64,000 nucleotides of DNA from Lepidurus packardi (Eukaryota; Arthropoda; Branchiopoda; Notostraca; Triopsidae): contig JAKZAN010000005.1 of NCBI GenBank assembly GCA_023053545.1, positions 9,548,001 through 9,612,000 on the forward strand. The letters are read 5' to 3'. The first letter of the stretch is position 1, and each line of letters opens with the position of its first letter. A program made the position numbers and the translations under genes. Shown here one piece after another: positions 36,075 through 58,041 of this stretch. The notes beneath the pieces were generated by a model. That model saw nothing but the letters and a program-made list of their open reading frames with translations. It had not been told where the DNA came from and did not search any database.

Positions 36075-36897
36075 TTAACTTGGCCCTATTTCGCCAAAAT
36101 TTGTATGACCCGTTTCTTTCGCATGCTTTTGCGCCCCGACTTCTCCTACTAGATGCACTTGACAGGTTAAACACTTGAGCGTAAAACGAAGAGTATCGGT
36201 GAATTGGTGTGCGGCGCGAGCTTCCGATGCCAATTCTTCTGCTTGCTTTAAAACCGATACTTCACCAATTGGAAAGATAGTTTGAGTTCGTTCGCCCTAT
36301 AAACATCATATAAAGATGAAATAAGCATAACCTATGTAATTAATATGATCAATAAGTTCTTTTACCTCGAAAAGTTCCATATAAAGGGGATCATAATGAA
36401 TTCCGTCATAAATGAGGAGAATTCTTTGGCTGTAATTCTGATCTTCACCAAATCGGCTGACATTGCCGTATTGCGTATTGACTACATCAATTTCCATTCC
36501 GTAATAATTAGCTAATATAGATAACTCAATGGCACCCCCCCAGGATTCCTCCTATTAAAGAAAATCTAGAGAAAATCTAGAGGAAAAGTTAGAGAATTTT
36601 AACCTTCAGAATCCATTTCGTATACTCGTCGGTGGCTCGTCCTAACATTGCTTTCGTATACTCTTGAGGATTGGAAGTGATTATGGCAGACACTAGTTCT
36701 CTCATATAATAAGCTTCTTTGCTACTGGGGTTTCCTGTTGGTTTTTGATAAAAGAAAGACTGAAAAAATTTAAGGTAACAAGATGATTATTTACCAGAGA
36801 GACAGAATCCGATGCTGGCAAAAAGACAAGAATTATCTGCTGGAACAACTTTTCGCATTAAAATCCCTGAGAAATTGCTGACTGGAGATGCGTCCAT
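36075..36897 (-). CDS. YOD1: OTU deubiquitinase YOD1/OTU1-like, without the UBX-like N-terminus
   Basis: Four exons, 5' to 3': 36897-36795, 36734-36604, 36551-36366, 36296-36075 (213 aa; human YOD1 348). YOD1 removes ubiquitin chains from p97/VCP-bound clients in ER-associated degradation. The OTU domain is complete: the catalytic Cys in [48 protein letters not shown], and the catalytic His in [12 protein letters not shown]. The C-terminus carries the C2H2 finger ([28 protein letters not shown]). The usual N-terminal UBX-like domain (p97 binding) is absent from the visible gene: the first ATG lies only about 20 residues before the OTU core. A missed upstream exon is the main alternative. Confidence 0.9.
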
Positions 36898-37350
36898 GGT
36901 TGCTCAGGTCAGGTCTTGGTATCGATGAGATTTGTAAATACTGATGAGTAAATTAGAACATTACGGTTAATTGTCTTCTATGGTAGAGTACGCCGCTGAA
37001 ACACTATTTTTTTCGGTCAATTGAAAAGATACTCAGTCTTTTCTTTCACAGAACAACAACACGACAGTGTCTAATCCTCATACCTTTTATGAAGTAGGCA
37101 TTCAAGGCAACAGATGGCATAAGACTCGAGTTTTGATCGACATTTTACGCGCAAGTTTTAACGTTGTTCGTTACATGGAGTGTCTAGAATTATCAACGCG
37201 TTAAATTCTCAAATCTTCGTACTACTCGCTTAATGTTTCTGACTTTAAACTGTCATACTATTTCTATTTAACTTTTTAACTGTCTATTTGAAAGACGGCA
37301 GTTATTCGAAAACTTGACTTTAATCCCTCAATTTAAATTCGAAACAGAAA

Positions 37351-37460
37351 GTTATCGGCTAATATTAACTCTGGCTTCCCTTCAACAAGCGGATATCTGC
37401 TAATGTTATTAACGGTTATCGGCTAATGTATTAATGGTTATCGGCAAATGTATTCAGAAG
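37351..37460. repeat. degenerate 22-bp tandem repeat
   Basis: GTTATCGGCTAATATTA, GGATATCTGCTAATGTTATT, GGTTATCGGCTAATGTATT and GGTTATCGGCAAATGTATT follow one another, the last three at about 22-bp spacing. Confidence 0.75.
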
Positions 37461-37993
37461 AATTGGAATTAATCATTACAAAAAGAAATTAAATTCGGTT
37501 ATGAAATTAACGTTTAAATTTGTTTCCCAAATTTCCTCAATTTACAATACATTCGAATACGTATAGCAATTCAAGATCTTGCAAAGCTAGTTCTTGAGCA
37601 GGAAATGCAAAGCTATAAAAAAACGTATACTAACGCTGAACATTGTCTTCCTTCTATTCTTTCTGCTTACGGCATAGCGAATCGAATGAGCGGGGTTAAA
37701 TTTCAAACTGGTTGTTGTCCTAACTGAGCACTTGGGTGCCCATTGAACTAATGAAAATGTGCTGATCTGTCTTAAACTTGAGCTGGACCCCGTTTCTCCT
37801 TACGCTTTCGCTTAAGAAACATGCTTGCGGAGCAAAAAGCATGAATTGTGTTAAGACAACTCCTTCCCTTTTCAGCACACACTTTACCTGCTGCTTCTGA
37901 AGCGATCGGACCTTAGTTTTCATTAACTTCGCTCTAAGCTCTACATCTTCGAAAGTAAGAAAAGTTTAGTTTTTCCTGGTTGCTGTCTCCTGT

Positions 37994-38049
37994 GATGTGT
38001 TATTTCAAACTAGTGTGCTTTTTTGCATTCACTAGTTAAATAGCACATC
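37994..38049. repeat. imperfect inverted repeat (about 20-bp arms)
   Basis: The left arm 37994-38015 (GATGTGTTATTTCAAACTAG..) pairs with the right arm 38030-38049 (CACTAGTTAAATAGCACATC) with one mismatch and a 2-nt bulge across a 14-nt loop. Confidence 0.65.
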
Positions 38050-38329
38050 ATTAGAGAACGTTTCCTCTAAGGGATTGCTACAATTTGTACCTTGAACTGA
38101 ATAAACCATGGTTTTTAAGACTGTTAATATTTCCTTAGTATCAATCTATTGACCCTACGTTGTTTTTAATATATAGGAAAGGGAAAAGTTGAAATGCCTT
38201 TCCTTTCCACTAATTATATTTAGCGCCTGTTACGAAAAGAAATACAAAAACTACCAAATACAATGAGAATCTAACTAAGTCAAGTGTTCTACAAAACGTG
38301 AACAAAGGTGGTAAACAAAACAACTTCAT

Positions 38330-45725
<7,396 letters not shown>

Positions 45726-47163
45726 AATCACGTGCCCTTTAGAAGACCATCTGGGGAAGAAAAACAAAGGAAATCAGGAAATTAGTAAAATGGTGCTAAG
45801 TCAAGTCTTCATTGTCAAGAGCTACAAGTTTTTCGAAGTCATACATTTTCAAATTAAATGAATCTTTGATTGTGCTTTCAATGGTTGGGTTTGGGGCCGA
45901 GTTGGAAATGGGACGACTTGATCATCTCCCGGAAAAAGCGTTGAAAACTTGCCACTAAAAAGTCAAATATGCAATTCTACTTATGTAGGATTACAAGGGA
46001 TGATCTAGCTGGGGAACTCTTGTAAAGATATTAATCTAAAATAAATATAAACATTTTAATTACCGGTCAATTGTATTGTTGTTCTTAATTCAGCAAATGC
46101 AACGAGATTATTTTGTAGCGTCGGTCTTTACAAACAAGAGGATCGAAGGATGCCAAGAATGAAAAAACCTGAGAACGGTGATTACTCAGTTAAACTGAAA
46201 GTACAAAAGTTCGATGGTGGCGCCATCATTTATGGATTTGAAAGGAATGAAATTTCCGAGCAATCCATTTATAAATAAAATATGCCTACACCTTACAAAA
46301 TTCTGAATAAAAAGCTTATCACTTGTACTATAAGAAAAAGCTTCTAAAAATATAAATTTATTAGCTTTATAATCTCGACAAGTAGAAATGATAATTTACA
46401 TTATTAAAGATACCACGGAAATTGCGATAACAAGAGATTGAAAAGTTATGTCCTTTGACACCATTATTAGGCTAAATTGTTGCTGCATTTATGAGTTAAA
46501 ACTTACCCTGGTATTAAATTCCTTGACTGCAATCTCACCTGGCTTAATCCCAGCCATCATGTCGCGGTCCTTATCATCTTTATCGATTTACCAGCCATTT
46601 CAACTAAACTATCTTTGGCACACAGCTTTTATGCGAATCTTATGCCTTACACTAAAAGATTACAACACATCTTACCTTATCTCATTTGGTAAAAGGGTGT
46701 GAATTTTCATTATCCTACCTCTTGCCATTTATGCACAAGAAAGTTAATTTTCTAAAGTTCACCGCTGATGGCGCCACTTTGACTAAATTTGCCTGATTTT
46801 CTCCTTAGCTTGATAAGAGTGGGTTTACTTAATAGATGTGTTCGTTATAGCTGGGGTCGAATGATCTTCGCACCCCGCTGGCTTTTGTTGCAACAAAGGT
46901 GTTAGTTTTGGGCGAAAAACCGGACTGGGAATATTGCCCACGTCCTGATTAGTTCACGCTATGAAGCTAAGTTGTTTACAGCTTTAAACTCATTTCGCCT
47001 CTTGTGCATTTTTAACTTGAAAAGCATCACGAAGTGCAATAGGGTTAGGGAATAATGGGTAACGCCTTGGACCTTTGTAGCAATAGCGCAAAATAAGTGT
47101 TTTGTATACTACGTGGGACTTCGCTTTTTTTACCATCTGTGAAGTCGTCTCTCTTTATCCGTA
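45726..47163. other. divergent spacer between Brahma (-) and srGAP (+)
   Basis: Shared upstream region of two genes pointing away from each other. The Brahma first coding exon continues 5' to an acceptor at 45750. A candidate 5' exon lies at about 46507-46560 on the minus strand: a short reading frame (MMAGIKPGEIAVKEFNTR) ending at a consensus donor GTAAGT. No complete extra gene is supported. Confidence 0.5.
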
Positions 47164-50100
47164 ATGGCGTTATCAACTAGTACAGCTTCCAGCGATCCCA
47201 GACGTGTTTATCGAAAGGAAAAGGAATATTTAGTTGAACTAGACTCTCAAATGAAAGGTAAATATTAAAATATGTAATATATAAACTAGTTAAGAGTCAT
47301 TTACCTTATGAAGGATCTTTATTTGTGTGTGTACGTGTGAGCGCTCTGAACGCGATACGAATTCAGATCAAGAGAAATCTTAGTTTTATTGTTTCATCTG
47401 TTCGCACTCTAAGGACCGGTTCTTGATTGATGAGCCGTTTCCTCATTAAATATGCAAGGCTTCACCCCTGACATGTGTAAAGAGACAGCAGACTGCGAGA
47501 AGTATGTGCTTCTCTTGATTAAGTTTCTCCCGGACCGGAAAACGCTATTGTGGAAATAGTACTTTATATATTGCTTACACGAAAATGTATCAAAAGATAG
47601 AACAGAAATTGTTGCTAGTAATATATTTTTGCAGCAATTTGCTAGGCTGGTCTAAGTTCTAGGTCTGCACGTTGACTTTTCTTGCTATAATTCCAATCCT
47701 TTAAAATGTTTAATTTAAGTTTAATCTTTTTTTAGGATTTAAATTTAGGAATTAAATTTAATCCTTTTAAACTAAGTTTCAATTTTTTCTTGTTTGGTTA
47801 AAATTTTCGGAATTCCATCGTTCGTTAAAACAATCAAAAACTGATATTTCCTTCACGCAATATTGCGTGTTTTTAGCATATGACGTATACAACAAGGAAA
47901 CAACTTATGAGTCGATTAGCTGTCGTCCCGTACATGGCTTAGTGTATGTAAAATCGAATCTCTTTCTTTGCCAATTTTGTTAGAAAAGATTAGCGGTTTA
48001 AAAGTAATACCGTTTCTTTGTTTTTGTGTCTACTCTTCCTACACGTGTAGGATTGAGAGGACTTGGACGTTTAATTATTCATACTATTTATGACTCAAAA
48101 TCTCTTTTTTTGTGCAATGACAGACATTCGACAGCAATTAAACGAACAATTACGATGCCTGGATACGCGTATGGAGACGCAAGTCTCTATTGTGAACGAA
48201 CTGCAAGACTTTTTCCGCCGAAGGGCGGAAGTCGAACTAGATTACAGCAAAAACATGGACAAGTTGACGAAAAGTCTGCTGTGGCGACAGAAAGAGCAAA
48301 AACAAAGGTAAACGTGTTTTGCTGTCTTTAACGTTTAATATTATCGACCTAGCAGCATTGCTTGTTTAGGATCAACCTCATTTATATTTGGTTTACGAGA
48401 GACACATATTAATTGCTTTCGCAGTTGTTTACTAATCCTTGCGGGGTTTCTTTTCCAGGCGTGAGCAATGGCATTTGTTTTCAGCCCATTCGTGTTGGCA
48501 ACATGTCGTGGCCCAGAGTAAGAAAAAAGCGCGAGATCATGCTGTGATTAGTGATATTTATGCGAATGTCATTACCCAACGCTTAAACCAAGTGCAAGAA
48601 GACGTCCAGCGGATTTACAGACGGGTAAACATTCTCCTTATCTGGCCCCGTGACATTTTACACATTTTCTGTCCTCTTTTATTGGAATTCTCAGTGTCGC
48701 GAAGTTGGGTCAGCCACTCACGAACAACTTCTAAAAGTTCTGCATGAGCTGCACACAGCCCTCAAGACATCACAGATGTACCAAGGTGAATGCCGTCAGG
48801 CGGAAACCAAATTGCGATACGTGGAATCTCAGCGCTCAAAACTAGAAGCTTCAATTCCGAAAGAGAAATTGGAAAAATCTAAAAAATTCAAGTTAATCGA
48901 AAAAGAAATTTCCAAGGTAAGAAACGATCAATTACTGCCGTACTGGTTTGAATAATTGTTCTGCCTTTTAATCACTTTTTTAATCTACATAGCGGAAAAA
49001 CAAGTATAACGATGCGTATTTGAAAGCTCTGAAAGCGAGAAATGAGTATATGCTGTCTATGGATGCAGCGAATGCTGCAGTTCATAAATATTTTGTGGAT
49101 GATCTCTCCGATTTGATTGACGTAAGTCTATTTTGCCCTATTTCTCTGTAAAAGCAATGAAATTAATTGTATTAATTTATCTTGGAATTTTCAGTGCATG
49201 GATTTCGGCTTCCACACATGTGTTGGACGAGCGTTACTTCTACACGTGTCGGTGGAAGAAAACATGCGTAAATCCATCCAAACTTCGATTGATGGAATGC
49301 AAAAGTGTTTGGGAAACCTGGATTCCAGGGCTGATAAGCAGCGATTCCTGGAGGCTAACCATACCGCGTTTATGATTCCTAAGAAGTTTGACGCGGTGGC
49401 TCTCCAACCTAAACCAGAAGACGTAAGTATAATTGGGAACTCTTGGAAATTGTGAAAGAAGATTTCTGGAACGAAAATTGTACATTCTGATTGGGATCTG
49501 CAGGCGACCCACGAGCTGAGCATGCACGAACAACTTCGAGATGAACTAGCCTCTCGACACGGGCAGCTACAGAATCTGCTTACCGGTTTGAGGATCGAGT
49601 CTGAGGAAGTTTGGAAAACGTTGGAAACGGCTGAAAAAAGCTTGTTGGAGATGATCACGGCCAAAGATTTTGACGCGAGCCCTGCCTTTACCGAGGAGGA
49701 CAATCGCTCCATTTCCTCCTTCCAGCCCAAGCAACCTGAACAGGTTTCCTTGAAATTGCGAGCCAATCGACACGAAACTGAAGATTTTTACTTAACTGTA
49801 AGCAACGTTTTCTTTACTTTTCCTTTTCTTTCTACTTTTTTCTTTTCTTTGTCTGTTTTTTCTTTTTTTTTTTTTTTCATTAAACTTTCTTTTTGTGCTT
49901 GTCCTTTTTTCGTTAAAATGTTATTGAAACTAATTTTCGAATACGTAACCACGAATCTAAATTTTTTTTTTTAACATTTCATTGGCGTATAGGCACAAGC
50001 TTGTTACCAAGTTCACTATTAAAACGTAGATTTAATTCTTGCAAACTAATTTTGGAATTTCTTGGATTAATTTCTGGATTTTCTTTAGAAATTTGGGGAA

Positions 50101-53100
50101 TATATAACCATTTCAAACCGGACGCATCGCCTGCAAGCGAGACAGGATCTTATCGAGAAGACAATTTGCGAGCAAGGGTTCCAGTTGGCGACTTCACCTA
50201 AACTGTCCACCGGCAGTGGTTCTGGTTTGCCAGGCGCTCAAAATCCGTTGCACAAACCTCGTCGTCGACGCATTGGTCGTACTCCATTGATGGGTCAACC
50301 CAAACTCTTTGGCGGGAGCTTGGAAGAATACCTGGAAGCCACCAATGTGGAAATTCCTCTCGTGGTTAAGAGTTGCATCCGAGTCATCAACCTCTATGGG
50401 CTTCATCACCAAGGCATTTTTAGAGTCTCGGGTTCCCAGTTAGAGATCAACAACTTCAAAGAAGCGTTCGAACGCGGTGAAGATCCCCTGGCTGACGTCA
50501 CTGATGCGTCAGATATCAATTCGGTGGCTGGCGTTCTGAAATTGTACCTAAGGGAACTGCGCGAACCATTTTTCCCCATCGTCTTTTTTGATCAATTCAT
50601 GGAAATCGCTCGTTAGTTCTCTTTTTAACTTACTTTATTAAGAATATTTAATGAATTGGTTTTACTATTCTTTTGTATTCTGATTTATTCTATGATTCTA
50701 TGGACCATATTTATTATATTATGCGTGTTTTTCGTCTACAGAATTGAATTCCAAGGAAGAGTTTACGTTGCGAATCCGCGAAGTCTTCCAAACCTTGCCA
50801 CGCTCAGTTTTTGTGGTTATGCGCTACATTTTTTCGTTCTTAAACCAGTAATAATCTAATGAAGCTTTCTTAATGAAACAGGTTTAATATGTGGCTCTTT
50901 GTGTTTCTTAGTTTGTCTGAATTTAGCGACGAGAATATGATGGATCCGTATAATCTTGCCATTTGCTTCGGCCCCACATTAGTCCCAGTGCCGGAAGATA
51001 AAGATCAAGTCCAATATCAGAATTTGGTTAATGAGCTCATTAAAAATATTATAATCATGTCCGAAGATATCTTCCCTTGCGATGGGGGCGCTTTGTATGA
51101 AAAGTACTTGACCCGTGAACCGGATGATGGGTACTTAATCTCTTTATACTTTTAAAACCTGGTTATTCATGAGCCTTTTTCAACTAAAATAAGATTAATT
51201 ATTACAATTCAGTGCAATTTGCTACAATTATTACTTAATTTAACTACTAATACTATTTACTATAACACTACTGATACTACTTATACTATACTTATACTAG
51301 CACTAACTACTAAGAATACAATTACTTGTTGACTTATTTGACTTATTTTTACTTACTTTAATGAAATTTAAATTATTATTAATTTTCTGTTAATTTATTA
51401 CTAGTTTTCTGTTAATTTATTACTAATTTTCTGTTAATTTATTACTAATTTTCTGTTAATTTATTACTAATTTTCTGTTAATTTATTACTAATTTTCTGT
51501 TAGTTTATTACTAATTTTCTGTTAATTTATCACTAATTTTCTGTTAATTTACTACTAATTTTCTGTTAATTTATTACTTATTTTTTGTTAATTTGAAAAA
51601 TTATTATGTGGATTGTGGCTTTCAGGGAAATGGGAGAAGCTCCTTCTGAGCCAATACAAGACGAAGGCGATTCGGAAATCTGTCCTTCCGAAGACGGTAA
51701 ATTATTTTATCGCTTGGCATGTAGCGCATGTTTTTTTGTATCTTCCTTTCCTATTCGTCTCCAAAATTATTACTTTTCTGTCTTTTTTCTATCCAATCAA
51801 CCTCTCCGCTGCATGATTCGAAACCTTATCTTTTGCGTTTGGTTCGTTCCCCTTTTTAGATTCGGTGTTTCGAGAAAAGGACATCAGTATGCAGTTGTTT
51901 GGGAGTAAGTTTATTTTGTTCTTTTACGTTTCTCCACATTCTGAAACCTTTCAATTTTGTCGGATTATTGCACGTTTAGCACGATTTTTAAAGTTCCCCG
52001 AATTTCAACTTACACGTTAAATTCACCGCCCAATTTCACACCTTTGCTTGATTTTGATTGAATTCATAGAAGCGGAAGCGTTGGAAGCCACAGCCCAGTT
52101 TGATTTCGCAGCCAGATCTGCCAGAGAGTTAAGTTTCAAGAAGGGAGAAGCACTGACGCTGTTCAGCCAAGTTTCAGGAGATTGGTGGCGCGGTGCTAAA
52201 GATGGCTGCGAAGGCCTCATTCCCGACAAGTATATCATGCTTCGAATCAGGTATAAAAAAAGCAAAGTACAGACAACGAAAAACAAAATGAGACAAATAA
52301 AATACAATTACATTATATTTAAATATGGAAAATGATCAAGGATATGGATCTTTTCATCGTAGGGATGAAGATCGAGAACGTGGTGAACCCCCCAAAATTA
52401 TCGGTAGTGTGCCAGAGGGTGGTCGTCCACGCATTCCTTCGGTAGATTCCGGCGTTTCATCTTCTACTGCAATTTCGGCCGTTTCGAACTGCAATCCGCC
52501 TCCTATATTGGCAGATAACGTGTTTAGGACGGAGTCGAGCGACCGTGTGGCGTTGGTGAGGCCCACGAAGTTGTCGAATCCAGTGATTGTGAGTGACAGC
52601 GCTGGCGAAAATGATGAATCTTTGCTCCGGTCAACGTTAGAGCCAGCCCCCGAGATCGAGACGTCTATAACTGAGGTATTACAGACTTCTGTGTAGCAGA
52701 AAAAAAAGAAGAAAAATGAATCTCTTGTTTGTCGGTTGGCTGGGGCAGATTTTTGTAGCTTTGCAGCTTTTATGTTTGTTTTTTTAGCTGCTTTGTTCTC
52801 GCACGTCGCTACTTTTGTTTGTTTTTACTTTGTTTTCTGTTGTAAATAATTTCTTTTTTATATTTAGTAGTTGCAGCTGTATGGCAATACAAGATCTGTA
52901 TAGGGTAGAAAGCATGCCTGTGCTAAAAAAAATATTTCAGTTAAGTTTCTTTACACTGCTTGCGAAGTTCCGTCATTCTTTTATTAATTCTTTTTTTTTT
53001 TTACTTTTTATTTATTTTCTATGTTTTTTTTCTGTTCTTTTTCATTTGCAGGTACCAAATTTGCAAGGAGATGACGAATTGGAACGGTCCATCTCCCTAG

Positions 53101-54350
53101 CCAGAGGAATTATTAGCAACATTTCCTTATCGTCATCGGAGTTAACACTGGCCGATCGCGACGAGCGGAGCAGTTTGGCAGATAGTTTGAGTTTGAGTGA
53201 AGAAGTAAGTCGTTGCAACAGCTTCTCCAGCTTATCTTCCATGATTCCGAGCGATAAGGAAGCCGAGTTCGGTCGAAATAGCTCCTTGGGGAGCAGCGAG
53301 AGCCTACGCGATTTGAACGCCAGCGGAAACATGGAAAATAGCTTCGGAGAGGAGCCTGTCCGTCAGCATCGAAGAGTCAAGTCGGGATTGGTGGAGGCGC
53401 TCCCTGGAGTCGGAGTAAAATTAGAAGGTTGGGGCAGTCGTAGTTTGTGCGAGCAGAAAGTTAGCGGGAATAACAAGGGGTCTTTTACTCGCAAACGTGA
53501 GTTGTGGGAGAAACGCTCGTATACGTCTGATCCTGGTGATGAGACGAACGCTCAGCGCCTACAGCGTCAATGGAATGCGGCCCGTTCAGAATCCCAGCCG
53601 CAATCCACGTACCCCTTACCGCCGCAACTGCAACTGCAGTTGCGCCAGAAGCATACACCAGATTTGGTGATGGATCTGCCAGTTTTGGCGCTACCTACGG
53701 GTAGTGATGTCGGAGTACGGATGAGGACGTCTTCATCGTCATCGTTGTCTTCGTGTCCTGCCATGGATTCCGTGTTTGAACCCCCGTTAGAACCGGATTC
53801 TTCCAATCCTGGCAGTCCGCAGATGACGGCGGCGGAAACGTTTGCCATGCAGAGTCAAAATACGTTGAAAAAGAGCAGTACTTCCAAGTCCATCCCAAGG
53901 GGAGAGTCGCCTGAACGTAAAAGCCTTGACTTGGGACCACGTGGCTCTGTTGGCGCGAAAGACGAGGATAAGATGGCGGCGAGCGCCAGTCGGATGACCA
54001 TTTCCGGCCGCCATCTTGAAACGCTGGAACCCAAGAGTTCTGTAGTGGAATTGAAGTCTTTTTCATCATTTGGGACGAAGGTTGGAGCGGTGGAGAGTAC
54101 TTTAGCAAGTAGCACAACGCCACCACGTCCCCAAACGCCCAAATTAATTGCCAAATTCCCGAATCTTTATTGCACACCTACGCCGGTGTTACCTATTGCC
54201 AACGCGGGGGGTATCCCTGTATTTGAATTACCGAATGCAGACCCTAATTCGCAGTCCAAACCGCAAGTTAAAGTCAAACCGCAAGTTTTGAAGAAACCCA
54301 CTTTGCCCCAAATGCCGTCACCGGAACCACTGCGCAGAAATAACTTGTAA
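47164..54350 (+). CDS. srGAP: SLIT-ROBO Rho GTPase-activating protein (srGAP)
   Basis: Fifteen exons: 47164-47257, 48124-48307, 48459-48624, 48695-48916, 48993-49121, 49195-49422, 49504-49797, 50089-50611, 50742-50847, 50912-51130, 51626-51696, 51860-51904, 52070-52250, 52363-52675, 53052-54350 (1357 aa). srGAPs bend membranes and switch off Rac/Cdc42 downstream of Robo. An F-BAR domain fills the first part (DFFRRRAEVELDYSKNMDKL, KKARDHAVISDIYANVI, KARNEYMLSMDAANAAVHKYF). Next comes a RhoGAP domain (VVKSCIRVINLYGLHHQGIF, the Arg finger in GIFRVSG, GVLKLYLRELREPFFP, ENMMDPYNLAICFGPTLVP) and an SH3 (ALEATAQFDFAARSARELSF, GDWWRGAKDGCEGLIPDKYI). The last exon encodes a long Ser/Pro-rich tail. F-BAR-RhoGAP-SH3 is unique to this family. 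Introns are longer than in neighbouring genes, and one holds a minisatellite. Confidence 0.95.
51379..51596. repeat. minisatellite, about 10 copies of a 22-bp unit, in an srGAP intron
   Basis: TAATTTTCTGTTAATTTATTAC repeats head to tail with few substitutions within the intron 51131-51625, ending about 30 bp before the next exon. The preceding 150 bp hold looser ACTACTAATACTATT-type repeats. Confidence 0.92.
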
Positions 54351-55497
54351 ACAAAGATGGCGACCGGAAGTGGCACAATTTTGGTGGGTTTAAATCATTT
54401 CCAAAAATCAGCAGGAGATAACGAGGGACCATATGGACCGTTTGGTTTTGGAAACGGACGGAAAAGCATGTCGAAAGTAAAAAAGTGGTCCTTTTTTAAT
54501 TCATTACCACAATCTACGTCTTTATATGTATATGACAATTGAAACTAAGAACCGGCTCCTTTATGTGTAACGCATAATATTTGGCCATCTGGTATACTTT
54601 GCGGCAGGTTTTGCCAGGTTTTTATGATAGGATTATGGTTGATAGATAAGATAGTTAGATAGATTGATTGATTGGAGGACAACAACCCGACTTCTAAGAC
54701 TGGGAGGCGAGAGCACCAAATTTTTTACAAAATCTTTGTTTCATTTTAAGGCGGCGAGTATTGTTGTTTTCGTTTTTTTCTAGTCTTCATTTCAGAGCAT
54801 CTGATAATCCATCACGAAGTGAGAGAGAAAAGAAAAGCTCGTTTTTGCTAATTAACTGTACCCCTTCACCTTGTGTACAACAACTGACCCTTTTTCAGCA
54901 TTACTATAATATTTACTTTTAAAACTTTTTCTTATAATATGCAGTATTCTATACTGTCGTGTGGTTAACTGCTATGGTTTCATTCATATTTCGGAAATGT
55001 TCAATGTTTAGAGATTCGGTGCTTGTATTGGGATTGTAACGCAAATACATTTTAATGCACTGAATTTCTGCTTTTACTTTTTTATGCAAATACGTTGTTT
55101 TACGGATTAAATATAGAAAATTAACTTAACGTTCGGTATTCCACAAATTCATCCAAATTTCAGCGAAGATTTATAAAGCAAACTATCATAAAACATGCAG
55201 AAAGAAGACTGCAGTACTGTACCCAAAGAAAATCAAATAAATTATGTGAAGAATCTAATCACAAGGCTTGCGTCTTATCCACTCGGTCACCGGCTTATTG
55301 AAGAATCTAATCGTTTTAGACCAATCAGGATAAAGCGTTTTGTTTCCTGGCTAAAATTTGTTCTTGCTTCGCCACCAAGGTAGGAATTTTAGTACTAAAT
55401 CCTAGCAGCAGGTAAATAAAAACAAAGAAGAATGACATTAACATTTAGAGCTTGAAAATACAGTGTACAAAAGCTCGAAATCTGTGAGTTTAATATA
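54351..55497. other. srGAP 3' UTR and xylulokinase upstream region
   Basis: No coding gene. It holds GATAGATTGATT-type short repeats near 54640-54670, the tRNA-derived fragment at 55261-55298, and a TTTAGACCAATCA word at 55315 shared with the kinesin promoter repeat. A 62-codon frame at 55195-55383 runs through the insertion and is not a supported gene. Confidence 0.5.
55247..55312 (-). mobile_element. 38-bp tRNA-SINE fragment flanked by 14-bp direct repeats
   Basis: TGAAGAATCTAATC occurs at 55247-55260 and again at 55299-55312. The 38 bp between them, read on the minus strand, match the start of the SINE head at 16285-16322 at 34 of 38 positions, including the A-box. The pattern is that of a 5'-part-only tRNA-derived retroposed insert with a target-site duplication. 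Confidence 0.7.

Positions 55498-58041
<2,544 letters not shown>

Larger units (their letters stand above)
36898..38329. other. spacer between YOD1 and Brahma
   Basis: A 1.4-kb spacer with AT-rich sequence, a four-copy 22-bp repeat (37351-37460) and a stem-loop (37994-38049). A 67-codon minus frame (37923-37720) contains a short coiled-coil-like segment (LRAKLMKTKVRSLQKQQ when read with its upstream codons) followed by a consensus donor. It could be a decayed exon, but no gene can be built around it. Confidence 0.4.

Noticed and set aside
53567-54177. Several minus-strand frames opposite the last srGAP exon
   Set aside because: The region is a long open Ser/Pro-rich plus-strand exon joined in frame to conserved srGAP; the antisense frames have no domains.
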